Below are positions 1-13,019 of a DNA stretch of 64,000 nucleotides, piece by piece. Every line of letters begins with the position of its first letter. The first letter of the stretch is position 1. The stretch covers positions 26,155,832 to 26,219,831 of the forward strand of contig HG738137.1 in assembly GCA_000499405.2 (NCBI GenBank), read 5' to 3'. A program made the translations under genes and the position numbers. This stretch comes from Onchocerca volvulus (lineage: Eukaryota > Nematoda > Chromadorea > Rhabditida > Onchocercidae). Under the pieces are notes generated by a model. That model was given only the letters and a program-made list of their open reading frames with translations, had not been told where the DNA came from and ran no database searches.

Positions 1-539
1 CAAATACTTCTTTAAAATTTTTCCTTTAACACTTTTCTTGCTATAGAATTTTTCTTTTAACACTTTTCTTGTTATTGGTATCGAACTTTTACGATTGACA
101 GTATTATTATGATATATAATATTCCACTGATTCAGATATTCACATATCTTTCCTAATTAATATTCTTTTTCCCTTTCGAATGATTAGGTCTTCTATGACA
201 TACCTCTTGCATAAGTTGGCTGCACAATGCATTTAATGCTTTGGGTCTATGAAGTTTAATTAAACCAACATTCTTCTTATCACCGACTTTTTCGATTTTG
301 ATCATATGCATTGCAGCTGCAAACAGATAGATAAGCCATATAAACGAAAACTTGAAATATCTGCGAAACAAATGTAAAGCTAATATGGAACATTTAATAG
401 CAAAACATCATGTAAGTCACAGTTACAGAAGGATTTTGCACTTACAAGCAAAGTTAGATCGTTGAAATTGCCAAGGAATTGATAATATTTTAGTCCAACT
501 GCTAGCCAATAGCCATAAATTCTGTACAACTTTTGACAT
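1..539 (-). CDS. ech-6: Mitochondrial enoyl-CoA hydratase (short-chain crotonase), 5' end only
   Basis: Two coding exons on the minus strand, 539-446 and 316-204; the third lies off the left edge. Exon 1 (31 codons plus one base) starts at ATG 539-537, just after a 3' splice site, and ends at a GTAAGT donor. Its product has several K/R and no D/E, as in a mitochondrial presequence, and ends in RSNFAS. Exon 2 follows an acceptor of the form TTTGCAG and ends at GAG|GTATGT. It carries the start of the crotonase fold, [20 protein letters not shown] then KALNALC, which closely matches the N-terminus of animal ECHS1 and nematode ECH-6. The family hydrates trans-2-enoyl-CoA in mitochondrial beta-oxidation. 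The oxyanion-hole segment and catalytic Glu residues are outside the window. The exon 1 assignment is my inference from frame and splice signals; the family call is firm. Confidence 0.85.
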
Positions 540-556
540 CTCCTAAAATCATTTTA
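540..556 (-). promoter_or_regulatory. 3' splice site before the enoyl-CoA hydratase start, likely spliced-leader acceptor
   Basis: On the minus strand a T-rich stretch ends in TTTTAG at 543-548 and is followed by GAG and the ATG. An acceptor three bases before the start codon suits nematode SL trans-splicing, although a 5'-UTR intron cannot be excluded. Confidence 0.5.
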
Positions 557-1293
557 TCAATTGATTAAGCCAAGAAAATTGTTTCGAGTACCACAATAAA
601 TGGAAGAACCGTTAACGAATGAACGCCGGGTTGTTCCCAACATCGAATAATCATGAGTGGCAGAATTTTATCATAAGAAAAGATAAGATGATTAAATCAT
701 CAAATTTTTGATCAGAATCTGAACAGTGAGAAGACATATACCAGAAATCCAATCCGGAATATCTGGTAAGCGAATTTTGATTATGGCAATTTTCTCTTCT
801 CTCATCATCATGAAATAATTCCTTATGTGCTTATCTATTCAACAAAACATAAGAATACTGTCATATTTCATATTTCCTCATCGATTATTGGATATTCGAG
901 CAGAACCGAAACCGTGAACTCTTCCCCGCAAATATTTGTGAAAAATTCTTTTGGATCAGGAAAATGGTAAATTTTACGAAAAAAGAGGTAAATATAATTC
1001 GGTATGTGTTGGCACGAATCTTTTTTAGTTCATCAATATAAAGCCTAATACTGTTTACATGAAACCTAGGCTAGTCTTCTTGAACTGGACATAGTTTCTA
1101 ATCCAGACCAAGCCTGATATTTCAAACAGCCCAACACATCTCCCTCTCTTCCTTTCCTCTTCTCTTCCATTTCTTGTTTTCGTAAATCCTTTCTTCTTCA
1201 ATCTAAATGTATTCTTTACAACGGATGGAAATTGTCAAAAAGTAATGATATATTGTTTATTAATTACTCAAGAGAGATATACTGTTTGTTAAT

Positions 1294-1403
1294 CATAAAA
1301 TAAATAAATAAATAAATAAATAAAAATAAAATAAATAAAATAAAATAAATTGAATTAAATAAAAAAATAAAATAAATAAAAATAAATAAAATAAAATAAA
1401 AAA
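1294..1403. repeat. AAATA/AAAT-type simple repeat
   Basis: About 110 bp of imperfect AAAT and AAAAT units on the plus strand, broken once near 1350. The rest of 543-3140 is AT-rich sequence in which I see no exon with matching splice sites. Confidence 0.8.
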
Positions 1404-2686
1404 GTGAATTTATTAGTTATCCTTGTTAAGTATAAGTACTGTTACCCAAGTAATAACTATAGATGATGGAGATATGTTGTCTGCAGTAGTAATTTAAAAA
1501 AATGTAAGATGGGCAAATTATGCCTAAAGGTAGAGGAATTGTCATATATTGTTTATTTGCTTTATTTACATATTTTCTATTCATAAATTTAATAACATAT
1601 TTTGATTAAATTAACATTTATTTACACAATTTCTTAATTTCTATTCATTTCATTTCATTTCTATTCATTTCTGAGAATAAATGAAAGGTAAGAAATAATA
1701 TGAGTGGGGAATGAATTATAAAAACAATAAAATAGGTAAGCATTATGAATTGATACAAAAATTGATATTATCATAATTTTGATTAAAATCTATACGAATG
1801 CATTATCAAGGATATCTTCTGACTGTGATTGATTAAGTTTTAGCGGAAGCTTCCATCTTCAATCATTAACTGCTCCTAAAGCTATTTAAAACAAAAAAAA
1901 ATTTGAAACAAATCTGAATTTTTAAATGTGCTTTTTTCAAGATACTTCTACTTTTTTCCCCATATCAGTTGTTTCAGCAATTTTTTCCACCACTCTGAGA
2001 TATAAAACTTGCTTACGAAATTCTTCTATTTTCATATTACATTAAATAACAATATATTTTCCATGCAAAAACTTTTCTTTCTTTTCATTTCAGCAATAAT
2101 CTTTACACTTTAAACATAGTAATATGCATAATTTGATTTTTGATCCATTTGATAAATCCAGTTCTTGATGATTATCAATTATTTGTTTGTCTATTAGTTA
2201 TCATTCGAAAAAAGCGAAGAACTTTATATTTGATGATTAAATTCTGTGCAAAGAATTTTATTTTTCCCAGCAAGCATAAATTTTCCGGATAGCATAATCT
2301 ATTAAAATGTAAAAAAACAAATTGAATGATAAATTTTATCTGTACTGCTACAATATTTTAATTTCATATTTACCAAATGATGTATAATCAATATCAGCAA
2401 CAAAATACGATTATTATATAAAAGAAGAAAAAACAAACAATTAGTATCCTTTAAGCATCAAGTAGAGATAACTTCAAATTATACGTTTTACATGGTTTAT
2501 GCTATAACATGAAAAGTAAACCAATAAACTAATGTTTATCTTCCTAGAATCAATAATTATCTAATATTTGCCAAAAATGATAAACAAATCAATAAGATAA
2601 ATGGTTCGTAGAATCAACTTTCAATTTTTAGAATTTCCATGTGTTTTCTTTGTGTTGTTTAGCTTTCATAGGTTTAACATATATTT

Positions 2687-2734
2687 CGTCACTTTGATAA
2701 GTCCGATTAACGTCACTTTGATAAGTCCAATTAA
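2687..2734. repeat. Two-copy 24-bp tandem repeat
   Basis: Units 2687-2710 and 2711-2734 begin with CGTCACTTTGATAAGTCC and differ at one base. Confidence 0.85.
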
Positions 2735-3143
2735 CTGGTGGTGATAAGTGTATCGTGAAGATAGGATTCCTATCAGACATCACTCCTAAAATATCGAAAG
2801 AAAATGCATCATTTCTTTAATTTTCCAAACATATTTTAACAATGTTATCAATGTTTATCTATCTGCTAAAGTATTTCATCTGAAAATCCAAAAAAAAATA
2901 TTTCTACTGTAACTTTTCCAAAACTTTTCGAGTCTATTTCAAAGCTTAAGGAGGATTCACAACTATGTCTATTTTTGAAAGCACGAAATTAAACAGACAA
3001 ATGCCAACGATCCACAATTAATGTCTAAAAAAATTCAAATGATAGCTAGGACACATTGGAGTCTTAAATAAAAAAAAAACGACTAGCTAAATGGAATGAA
3101 AGCAATAATTATCTAAGCATAGAAAGTTTAGAAATAATCCAAA

Positions 3144-3197
3144 GATAATCCACGATATCAGTTATGATTGTTTTCATAATTGATATCATGGATTATC
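3144..3197. repeat. Short perfect-like hairpin (24-bp arms, 6-base loop)
   Basis: Arms 3144-3167 and 3174-3197 are reverse complements with two differences. The folded length, 54 nt, is on the short side for an animal pre-miRNA. No coding context. Confidence 0.75.
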
Positions 3198-4136
3198 ATT
3201 AGACGATATATTTATGGCTGTATATAATTACTGTAATTGAATCATCGGACGCAACGTAAAACACAAATCGAGTGAATCTCTTTGAGATTCTGCAGAAATT
3301 TTACATTGAATAATCATTATCCATTTCTGATCGCTAATTAGCAAAAAGTTGAAAATTAGAAAATTACTATCAATGCTTAGAAAATAAATCAGAGACAAAC
3401 CATTTGTTGGAACACAACTGAAGACAATTTGCATAGCCAAAACAATTGTCAAAAATTTCCGCATATTTTTTTGTCCAAATGATTTCAGCAATCAACACAA
3501 ATGTATGTGTATGTTCGACAAACTTATGGAGAAACACAAATCATTGGAATTCACAGAAAGCATTATATACATTTCACAACAATTATTGAAAATTTATGAG
3601 TAAAAGAAAATTGTTATCTTTAATTTCTGTACCATTTTTGTATGCAAAATGTTTGAGGAATATGGTCAAAAAAGAGCAAAAGATAAAGAAAGAAATAGAC
3701 AAAAATTACGGCGCAAAGAAGATCGCAAAAGTTCTTTCTTCGCAAACAAATTGATATTTGTGAAAGTTTTATTGGAATTTATGAATAGCATTCAAAGAAT
3801 ACTGGAAAAATGTTAATTGCTCACTGCACAAACAAAATTTCGATTAGCTGCAAATTTCTGCAAATTTTAATAAATTGATCTATATTCGCAAAAAATTCAC
3901 CATACTTTGAATTGTTTACTTGTAATATCGTTTACATCGAACCATTCAATAATTCATCTTGACATTTTTTTTGAATTAACATGCAACTTGAAAATTCTTT
4001 TTTTTTTTTGTCTCATGCCAATTAATCATACCATTTTCTGTTTTCGTTCATTATTTGACTCATATGTTCAAAGAACAATCTTTGTAATTATTGGGAGAAG
4101 AATATTTTTCAAAATAACCACACTGAAGTGAAATTT

Positions 4137-4674
4137 TGGAATATATTTAACAATTCATTGTAACTAAGTCACTATTTATCAAAATTTAGCAGATAATGTT
4201 ACATTCTTACTTCATTTGTAAACAATCACATGCCTTGAATGAGGATTGAAAAAAGTAAATTTGGCTAAGTGCTGGATGATTCTGATAACAAAATAATGAT
4301 CAAGTATGGCCATCTTGCGTAAATATACTTATGGATAACTCCAATCAGCATTTTTCTCAAATTATGTAAACGAAAGAGTAATCAAAAGTTTGTATTATTG
4401 AGTAATCTTATCTATTGCGCTTTATAAAACCTGAATTTGAGTTACAGAGTATCGGATAATGGATTCAATCGAATGGTACTTTAAGAATGTTATCGTATCC
4501 CAATTTAAGTATATTAGTAATTATGTAAGTGAGTTGTTGCAAACAAATCGATCGTTGCTTTTTGCTTTTTATCTTCACTTTCTCTTCCATTTCACATAAT
4601 AAAATTTGACAATTTGTTTGATCGTCAAATTCTGTGCAAAATAAATGACTGGTAAAGATTAAAAATTCTTTTCA
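4137..4674. repeat. Left arm of a 538-bp inverted repeat
   Basis: Reverse complement of 7163-7700, easily followed by eye at well over 90% identity with no net length difference. The outer end begins with TGGAATATATTTAAC. Weaker, gapped similarity continues inward to about 4885. No open frame of note lies in the arm. Confidence 0.9.
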
Positions 4675-7162
4675 CAGAAGAAACGACCACTGGAAAAGCC
4701 ACTTACCGATGCACTGCAAAAATATTGTCACTTTTTGCCAGGCTCGATATTTCCTTATCATTTCGAAATTATTTATAGTGGGGGAAGAAGGAAATTTGAC
4801 GAAAACTTGAAGTTCAAATAAGAATCAACTCAAGAGACATTAAGATTCATTCGACTGATTCATTTCTGATTTTCCATTATAAGAATGAGATTACACGTTA
4901 AAAATTGAATGGAAGTTGGAAGATCAAATATTTCAGAATCAGATATTTCTGGGCCAGCACAGCTGATCGGTTTTATCGAGTTATAATCATCTATAAAATT
5001 TTTTATTTGCATGTTTGCAATCATGCTGTTTAATAAAATAGAATGTTTAAAAATTTCGAAAAATTTCGTATTCCTTTCAAATCACGACAAAATTACTTAA
5101 TGTTTTAGGTAAAGATATATTCCGCAGAAAAAAATGTTTACGGGATTCAATATTTTTCTGTTTATGATAATCGCAAGATAAATTTGATGATATATATGGT
5201 TTTTTTTTTTTTTTCTAAAAAGATAATATGTTCCAAAATTATTCATTTCGATTAAATATTATTGAATTTTCAACAATTTATAAAAATTTATTAAGTGATC
5301 GAATTGAAGAGGAAAGTATTTTGTAAAATTACTCAATTTATGCTTTTTATTCGGAAATTTCTGAAATGGTACTTGCTAAAAGTAGTAAGCTTATTTCACC
5401 GAAATAATCATTTATTATTAGTTAATATTTTAAATCCAAATTAAGAAGATCATAAGATTTTAATTTTTCTTAAGTATTTTGCAAATTAAGTGAGAAGTGT
5501 TTTAATTAAAACTTTAAGGAAAAAATTAACTCAAAAAATTTAAAATCAGAAATGATTTTAGATCTGCATGCACATTTCTATTGCTAGTAATATTTTTAAT
5601 ACTGTGTACTTTCAATACAATCACTTTCTCAATCTCGAACTATTCCAAATCATCTTTTATCATCGATTTAAATCTAAACCAATCGTCAGCTTCATGATTA
5701 TCATATCAGTAATTGGTTCACTCCCACTAATCAACGTTCCATTTATTGATATTTAAAATAATGCGATTTCTTAGTCTCAGTAAATTGTTTTTCACATTTT
5801 TTTTTATAATTTTAATTTGATTCAGTTCAGTTTGTTTGTTTATTCAAAATTTATTAAGATAATTGTAGAAAATGGTTTACTATCTAACTCACCATTCACT
5901 TTTATGATATACTGCTAATTTAAAATCCGCGGTTTTTAAATTTTCCAAAGTCCTTACTTTTTTTAAAATATTTTTTTAAATAAGATTAAAAATTTGCGGA
6001 GAATATTGTAGATATTTATCTATTAGATGATCGTGAAAAATATTTAGAAATTTAAATTTAAAAGTAAAAAACTGAATATTTTGATTCATAAAATTTAAGA
6101 TGCTTGAGTTTTCAAGTCTAGAATCATCAAATGTCCATTGTATCAAGATTTTCTTCTTTTAAAAATTTGAATTTTCTTTTATTTAATAAGATTGATAAGA
6201 TTCGAGGTTTTTGCCAAAAATGAATCAATCAATTGTATCAAACTTTTTTTTTGGAAACGTTTCGATCTATTCTGTTATCAAAACTACACGATCATTTAAG
6301 ATTCCGTAAACTTTCGGAGACTTGAATGAGAGTCGTTTGAATCATCTCAAAGAGAATTGCAATTTCATCTTTCAAATCATTCTATTAAGTATAAGTATTG
6401 GTAAAAACACTGATAATTAGAATTTTCAATATAGATCTAAAAATGGGTAAAGTAGGAAAATAAAGTTGGTATGGAATATTCTAACACATATTCCAACTTT
6501 CCAATCATTTATTCATATAGTTTGTGATAATTTTATTTTAATTTTATAAGAATTGTTTCAGATTACCGTAATCTATCGATTTTCAGGATTATCATGCAAT
6601 GCTGCTGTTTCTAAGTGTTTTTCAGAAGGTTAATCTTATTTCTGCCATTGTTTCTAATACAAGTGCATGGTACTTTATTTATGGTATAAATCGTATCGAA
6701 TAGAAAAATAATGAAAATTTTATTATCAATTCGTAATTTTTGCTAATATAAAGAGTGAGCAAAAATATATCCATCAAAGCGACACAGCAGTGATAAATTT
6801 AAAATAATTTCAAGACAAATTATTGATAAAGCAAAACTTAACAAAATGTTTTTTTTAACTTCAGGATGCTCAAAGATTATCATGGAAAGGATGATGAAGC
6901 GAAAGCTGAATATCTGTAATTTCAATTCGTAAACTACAAATTTAGGGCAATTTTTATGAAATGACATCTTAACCAATCGGAGCCAAGAGAAGATGCGATA
7001 GAAAACGAATGAAATTTAGTGTCCGAAATAGGAATCATTTATAGTTTCATTCTTTTAGTAAAAAATCAAGGAGAAAATCAATCGAATCGATTTTAATTTG
7101 AACTTCAAATTTTTATCAAATTTTGCTTTCCTCTCATTACGAATATGAAATAACCGGAAATA
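4675..7162. other. Spacer between the inverted-repeat arms
   Basis: About 2.5 kb of AT-rich sequence. Its first and last roughly 200 bases are decayed continuations of the two arms. The interior holds poly-T runs (near 5200) and only short frames; I could not find a transposase, DDE-like segment or any protein I recognise. Confidence 0.6.
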
Positions 7163-7700
7163 TGAAAAGAATTTCTGATCTTTACCAGTCATTCATTTTG
7201 TACAAAATTTGACGATCAAACAAATTGTCAAATTTTATTATGTGAAATGGAAGAGAAAGTGAAGATAAAAAGCAAAAAGCAACGGTCGATTTGTTTGCAA
7301 CAACTCACTTACATAATTACTAATATACTTAAATTGGGATACGATAACATTCTTAAAGTACCATTCGAGTGAATCCATTATCCGATACTCTGTGACTCAA
7401 ATTCAGGTTTTATAAAGCGTAACAGATGAGATTACTCAATAATACAAACTTTTGATTACTCTTTCGTTTACATAATTTGAGAAAAATGCTGATTGGAGTT
7501 ATCCATAAGTATATTTACGCAAGATGGCCATACTTGATCATTATTTTGTTATCAGAATCATCCAGCACTTAGCCAAATTTACTTTTTTCAATCCTCATTC
7601 AAGGCATGTGATTGCTTACAAATGAAGACAGAATGTAACATTGTTTACTAAATTTCGATAAATAATGACTTAGTTACAATGAAATGTTAAATATATTCCA
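7163..7700. repeat. Right arm of a 538-bp inverted repeat
   Basis: Mirror copy of 4137-4674, ending in GTTAAATATATTCCA. Beyond 7700 the similarity stops at once. I see no obvious target-site duplication in the bases next to the two outer ends. Confidence 0.9.
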
Positions 7701-8800
7701 GCATCTAACTGCACGATGATAGAGTACTGAATATTGGCATTGTTCATTTTTTCCTTTCTATTTTATACTTGAATAAGTAAGTGTGGAAAAAAAAAAAAAA
7801 ACGAAAAACGAAATAATTGTCGATTCAGTAATATTTTCAACAGGCCAATAAAATAGGATTAAAAAACCAATATACATAAATTGGAGTGTTAAATTTAATA
7901 ATTTAAATTTCAAATTTCTCACTCTAATATAATCCAATCTCTACTATGTGCTACTTATGTCATTGGACAATACATTCCTGGATAACTTAAATCAAAAAAT
8001 CTTACAAGCATTAATATAACTGTAATTTATGTGAATGTAAAAAATTTACAAGTAAAAGGCAACGTTATGTCATTGATATCATATTTTAATTATTTTAATC
8101 ATGATTATGCTGATGATGATATTATCTTAATCATATCTTAAAACAACAGTGACATTATTACTTGCCATAGATCATTTAATCTTTAATTTAGAATAATTTG
8201 TATTAAAAAAAAGAAAAAAACTCAAAACTAAATTAAAATTATGGATGTTACAATTGCCACAGTATGATGAAGCCTTATCGACTTCTCGAAATTTAAAATT
8301 GTTCTTCGATAATTAAAAAATCTTATAATTAGTTATGGATACACGGAGATAGATTGTGTTCATTCATAGCCGCAGACAATGCAAATAAAGAAAGAATGCG
8401 ATTAGATTGGAGAGAGCAGAGAATAATGAAATTGGATGACATAGTATGTTTTCTGAGAGGTTGAGAAACATAACTAAATAATCCGAGTCATTAAAAATGG
8501 GATTGGGAATGTTTTCTATGAGTAGGAGGTGAAAAGGTCGGGATTCGGGGAGTTTATACCGTAAGATTTTGCGAAATCGCTCACTTTGTATAAGTAAGAA
8601 TTAATGAGCGGAAAATTTATAAACCAAATAGTTGTTCAGGAAAAAAACCGGAACGATTCTGTCTATTATTAGCCGAACTTCTTTTCGGTATGAGTTATAT
8701 CCGGTACGTCAGTTTACGTCACTGCTAATTATCATTGTATCCGATGATTATTTTGAGGAGAAGAGGGAAAGAGGAGAAGTCGTCACAGCGTAAAATTTTG

Positions 8801-8819
8801 TCTTTCATTTCAGGAAACA
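8801..8819 (+). promoter_or_regulatory. 3' splice site just before the mannosidase start, likely spliced-leader acceptor
   Basis: TCTTTCATTTCAG ends at 8813 and the ATG follows after six bases. This is the canonical nematode acceptor, and no long 5' UTR is then needed. Between 7701 and 8800 I see only a poly-A run near 7789 and no gene. Confidence 0.65.
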
Positions 8820-11800
8820 ATGAATAAAACGACCACTTATAAAGCTGCATTGTTCAAAAATGAGCGTACAACTGTTGAACGAGTGGAGAAGTTTATCTCC
8901 GAACATTATTTCAAGGATTGCAACTTACGTGGTCGTCTTTACGGGCGATCATATCCGGTTCATGTGAAACATTGTGATTTTGGTTCGGATATCGTGACTT
9001 TTCATGAAGCTGTTGAAGCTCTTTCGATTCGAGGTAAGCATTGAGATGATAATCATTTTACGTTTTTTTTTTTGTTATATTTTAACGCTTTATTGAAGGA
9101 TTTTCAAGTAAGCTAAGTATTCAGTCTTCTGCGATTTGGTCCCATATTTTGATGGAAAGCAAAATTACATGGCAGTTTAACGCTTTATTTGATTACATTT
9201 AATTGATCATATTTCTTTCTTCTGCTCTTTTCCCTTGTCCTCATTTCTTCTAAGGATTTGCCTTCTTATTCTTTTCTTCCAAAATTGTTATTGTACATTG
9301 GAAATGTTTTGGAGCAGAATTTATCTGATCAGTAGTGATTAGATTGATTTAAATAAAAGAATTACATTTCAGGTACAGAAGTAAATGAAGGATTTAAATT
9401 TGGTCCAACCTGGACAACACATTGGTTTCAAGTTGACATCAATATACCTGAGGATTGTCAAATCGAAACGAAAATCGTATTACGTTTCGATCCTAGTTGC
9501 GAAGCTCTTTTATGGTCTGTAGATGGTCGACCAATAATGGGTATTAATTTGCTTATGATCATTTCATTTTGGTTTGCTAGTATTTCTCGATTTGTAGTGG
9601 TCTTTAATTCATATTTGATTATCCCAAGTATTATGCCATACAATATTCTAGATTTTTTTTGCAATACATCTAATATTACTGAAATCTCGTATAAGTTAAA
9701 AAGGTGAAACATTTTAAAAATGTCAAGTGTTTTTTTTTTCAAAATTATATCAAGGTAGAGTTAATCTATTCATATAAAATTTGATCAAGATATTTCCAAA
9801 ATAGTTTCCCACTTCAGGTTTGTCTCCGGATTTTGGACGTACAGATCTTGCAATTTCCAATTCTCCTGATGTACAGAAATTTTATGTCGAGGCATCATGC
9901 AGCGATCGAGGTGGTGACGGTGATGGCAATGCAATAGGACCCGTAAAAATGGATAAATTATTCGAAGTATTTATTGATCGATGCCGGATATATCTTTAAA
10001 ATACTTCTTGTGTCCAGCACATTATATTCCAGATAAATAGAGGACTTGCTATTTAATTATCATTATAGCTGAAGCATTGTGAATTAGCAGAATATAATGC
10101 GGCAATTTACGATCTTATCATCGATTTCGAACTTCTATTGGAAATGTCAAAAATATTACCAAAAGAAGGAGCGAGGCGATATCAGGCCTTGTATACAGCA
10201 AATGATATGGTAAAGCATTTAATAGTTATTGTACTCTTTTTTGAGATATATCAGTTCATCATTCCTATATTACTTAGCATTTCAGATCAATTCCCTCGTT
10301 TTATCAAAATTTTCATTGGATGCACAAGTGGAATGTCATTCACAAGCTGAAAAATTTTTCCGTCAACCAAATGGAGAAAGTCAAATGACGCTGTATGCAA
10401 TTGGAAATTGTCACATCGATACTGCATGGTTATGGCGGTAATTCTCCTCATTTTTGAATGTGTTAATGTATACATTTTCCAAAATGCTTTTAAATTTTAA
10501 TCAGTTCGTAGTTTGTATTCACCTTGAATTTAGATATCGAGAAACACCAAGAAAATGTGCTCGAAGTTGGTCTGCAACTCTGCGTTTAATGGAGAAATAC
10601 AAGAGCATGAAATTTGTTGTTTCACAAGCGCAGCAGGTGAGGAATTATCATTGAAGAGTTTTGATGGTGAATTTAGTTTTTTGTGTGTAATATATTTGTC
10701 ACTACAAAATTCAACCTCTTAATTTTATCATAAAGTAGGAACAATTAGTAATCAATCAATAATGCTTTAGTTAGTATGGTTAAAACGGCTCTATCCGAGT
10801 CTTTATGAAGACATGAAAGATTTCGCAGCAGATGAACGATTTATTGCAATTGGAGGAGCATGGGTTGAAATGGATGGAAATTTGCCTAATGGTGAAAGTA
10901 TGATTAGACAACTATTGTATGGGCAGCGAGAATTCGAAAAATTTTGCGGCGTGTAAGTTATGTTCTTAATTATTTATTACTGTGCTTCAAATTTGGTCAC
11001 AAATGAAATCATAACCAAAAGATCAGACAAAATCATATAGAATGACGAGGTGATAGAAATTCATATCATATTAATATATTAATAAATCGATTGTTAAAGG
11101 TCTAATATTCTTACCCAATAGTAAATAATTCGAATTTTCAGTTTTTCAAAGATATTCTGGTTGCCCGATACATTTGGTTATTCTGCACAACTCCCTCAAA
11201 TAATGCAACATTGTGGAATGCAGTATTTTGTCACTCAAAAAATGAGCTGGTCGATAGTTAACAAATTTCCGCATCATTCATTTCGGTGGATTGGTATTGA
11301 TGGTACTTACGTAATCGCTCATTTTCCTCCAAATCACTACGTATCACAGGTATATTCATTTCGTTTCTTCCATATATTTCAATATTATATAGGATGTTTA
11401 AAGTATAGATATACTTTCGGAAAGTCATAATAAATGATATTATCGCATATCTTAGCTTATATGGAATTGTTTTCAGATTACAGCGAAAGAATGCTTGGAT
11501 TCTCGGGATAATTTTACAGATCATGGACGTTCCAACATAGCAATGATGCTCTATGGATTTGGAGACGGAGGCGGAGGACCAAATAAAGATATGTTGGAAA
11601 GAGCTGAGCGTTTAGCAGATTGTGATGGAGTACCTCGAGTGCAACATGCAACACCTCAAGAATTTTTCACTGAGGTTCTCAAATTACAAATTTTCGTTTA
11701 TTTCTTGAATCATTATTTTTATTTCTGATCAGCTTTTCAGATGGTAAAAGATATGGACAATTTACATAGCTGGAAAGGCGAATTATATTTGGAATTACAT

Positions 11801-12978
11801 AATGCAACATATACCACACAAGCCAGGATCAAGAAGATGAATAGACTACTAGAAAGTGTTTTAAAGGATCATGAATTTCTGCAGGTGCCAAGAATCTATC
11901 AAAAAGTTTTATAATGAATTATGGACTAATTCACTGATGACAAAACTTAATGTCACATTTCATTTGCAGTATAGTATATTGTTCCGAGCACTCTAATCTA
12001 ATTTTATTTTGCAATGATAAATAGAAGTTGAAATCTAACACTATGAAGATGACAGCATTTGATACCTTTAAAATTCATCTGTAAAGTATTTCGTTGTTTT
12101 TTTTCATTATGTGGATTTATATCAATTTATATATCCTGTTTTCTTTTCTTCAGTCAATGTCACTTCTTGAATTCAACGAGGGTAAACCTCTTACATCACA
12201 ATGGCAAAGTTTTTTACTCAATCAATTCCATGATGTCCTCCCAGGCAGTTGTATTAAGGAAGTGGTAACCGATGCAATTGAAATTTATGATAATTTATTG
12301 GACGAGCTTACTGTTGATGGTGGAAAACAACTGAAATGGAAAGGTTTGTAGACTTGAAAGTAATAAACTGTAATTTCTAGTTTACTAAATGCTTCAGTTT
12401 TTGACAAATTAAAAGATTTTTCAGTAAAAGTGATAAAGCATTGCAGGTGAGAATCATGAAACAACATCGAATGAATGGGTAATTAATTGTTGCAGTTGGC
12501 CGAGAATTTTGTTTTACAATAGTCGTCTTCTACGTTTGGAGCCGTTCTCTATTATGCGTTTGAATGAACTTGAACTGATCAAATTATCACTGAGCAATAA
12601 ACCATTAGGTTTGGGAGATGGTGAAGGATTTATATTGGAAAATCATTATATTACCGCATCCATTGATAAGGTAATTTCACAATAATCCAATGAAGTTTTT
12701 TGATATGGATTCAGCAACAAAATAGAAAACATAACCAGGTTGCCTTTTTTCACAATATGGATAGTTGGCCTTGAGATACAGAAAACAAAGGTTTTTTTTT
12801 TTTTTTTTGGATATTCTATAGTAGTGAAAAAATATATATATATATAACAAGAAAAACAAAAAGAAATTTTTCGTATTTTTGAGGTAAAAAAGAAAAAAAA
12901 ATTAAAAAAAACATACAAAAGTAAATTTTGAAGGTTATTTTTTTGTACTACTGTTGATTGATAAAGAAACAAAAATAG

Positions 12979-13019
<41 letters not shown>

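Noticed and set aside
3228..3491. Minus-strand 87-codon frame with a signal-peptide-like stretch (MRKFLTIVLAMQIVFSC)
   Set aside because: Only the first part looks secretory, the remainder is low-information, and there are no splice partners or recognised homologue. Frames of this length are expected by chance in AT-rich DNA.
12344..12347. Alternative donor (TT|GTAGAC) after mannosidase exon 11
   Set aside because: It keeps frame only with a weak donor and an acceptor at 12496. The donor at 12343 with exon 12 starting at 12447 also keeps frame and adds a segment that aligns with the family ([10 protein letters not shown]).
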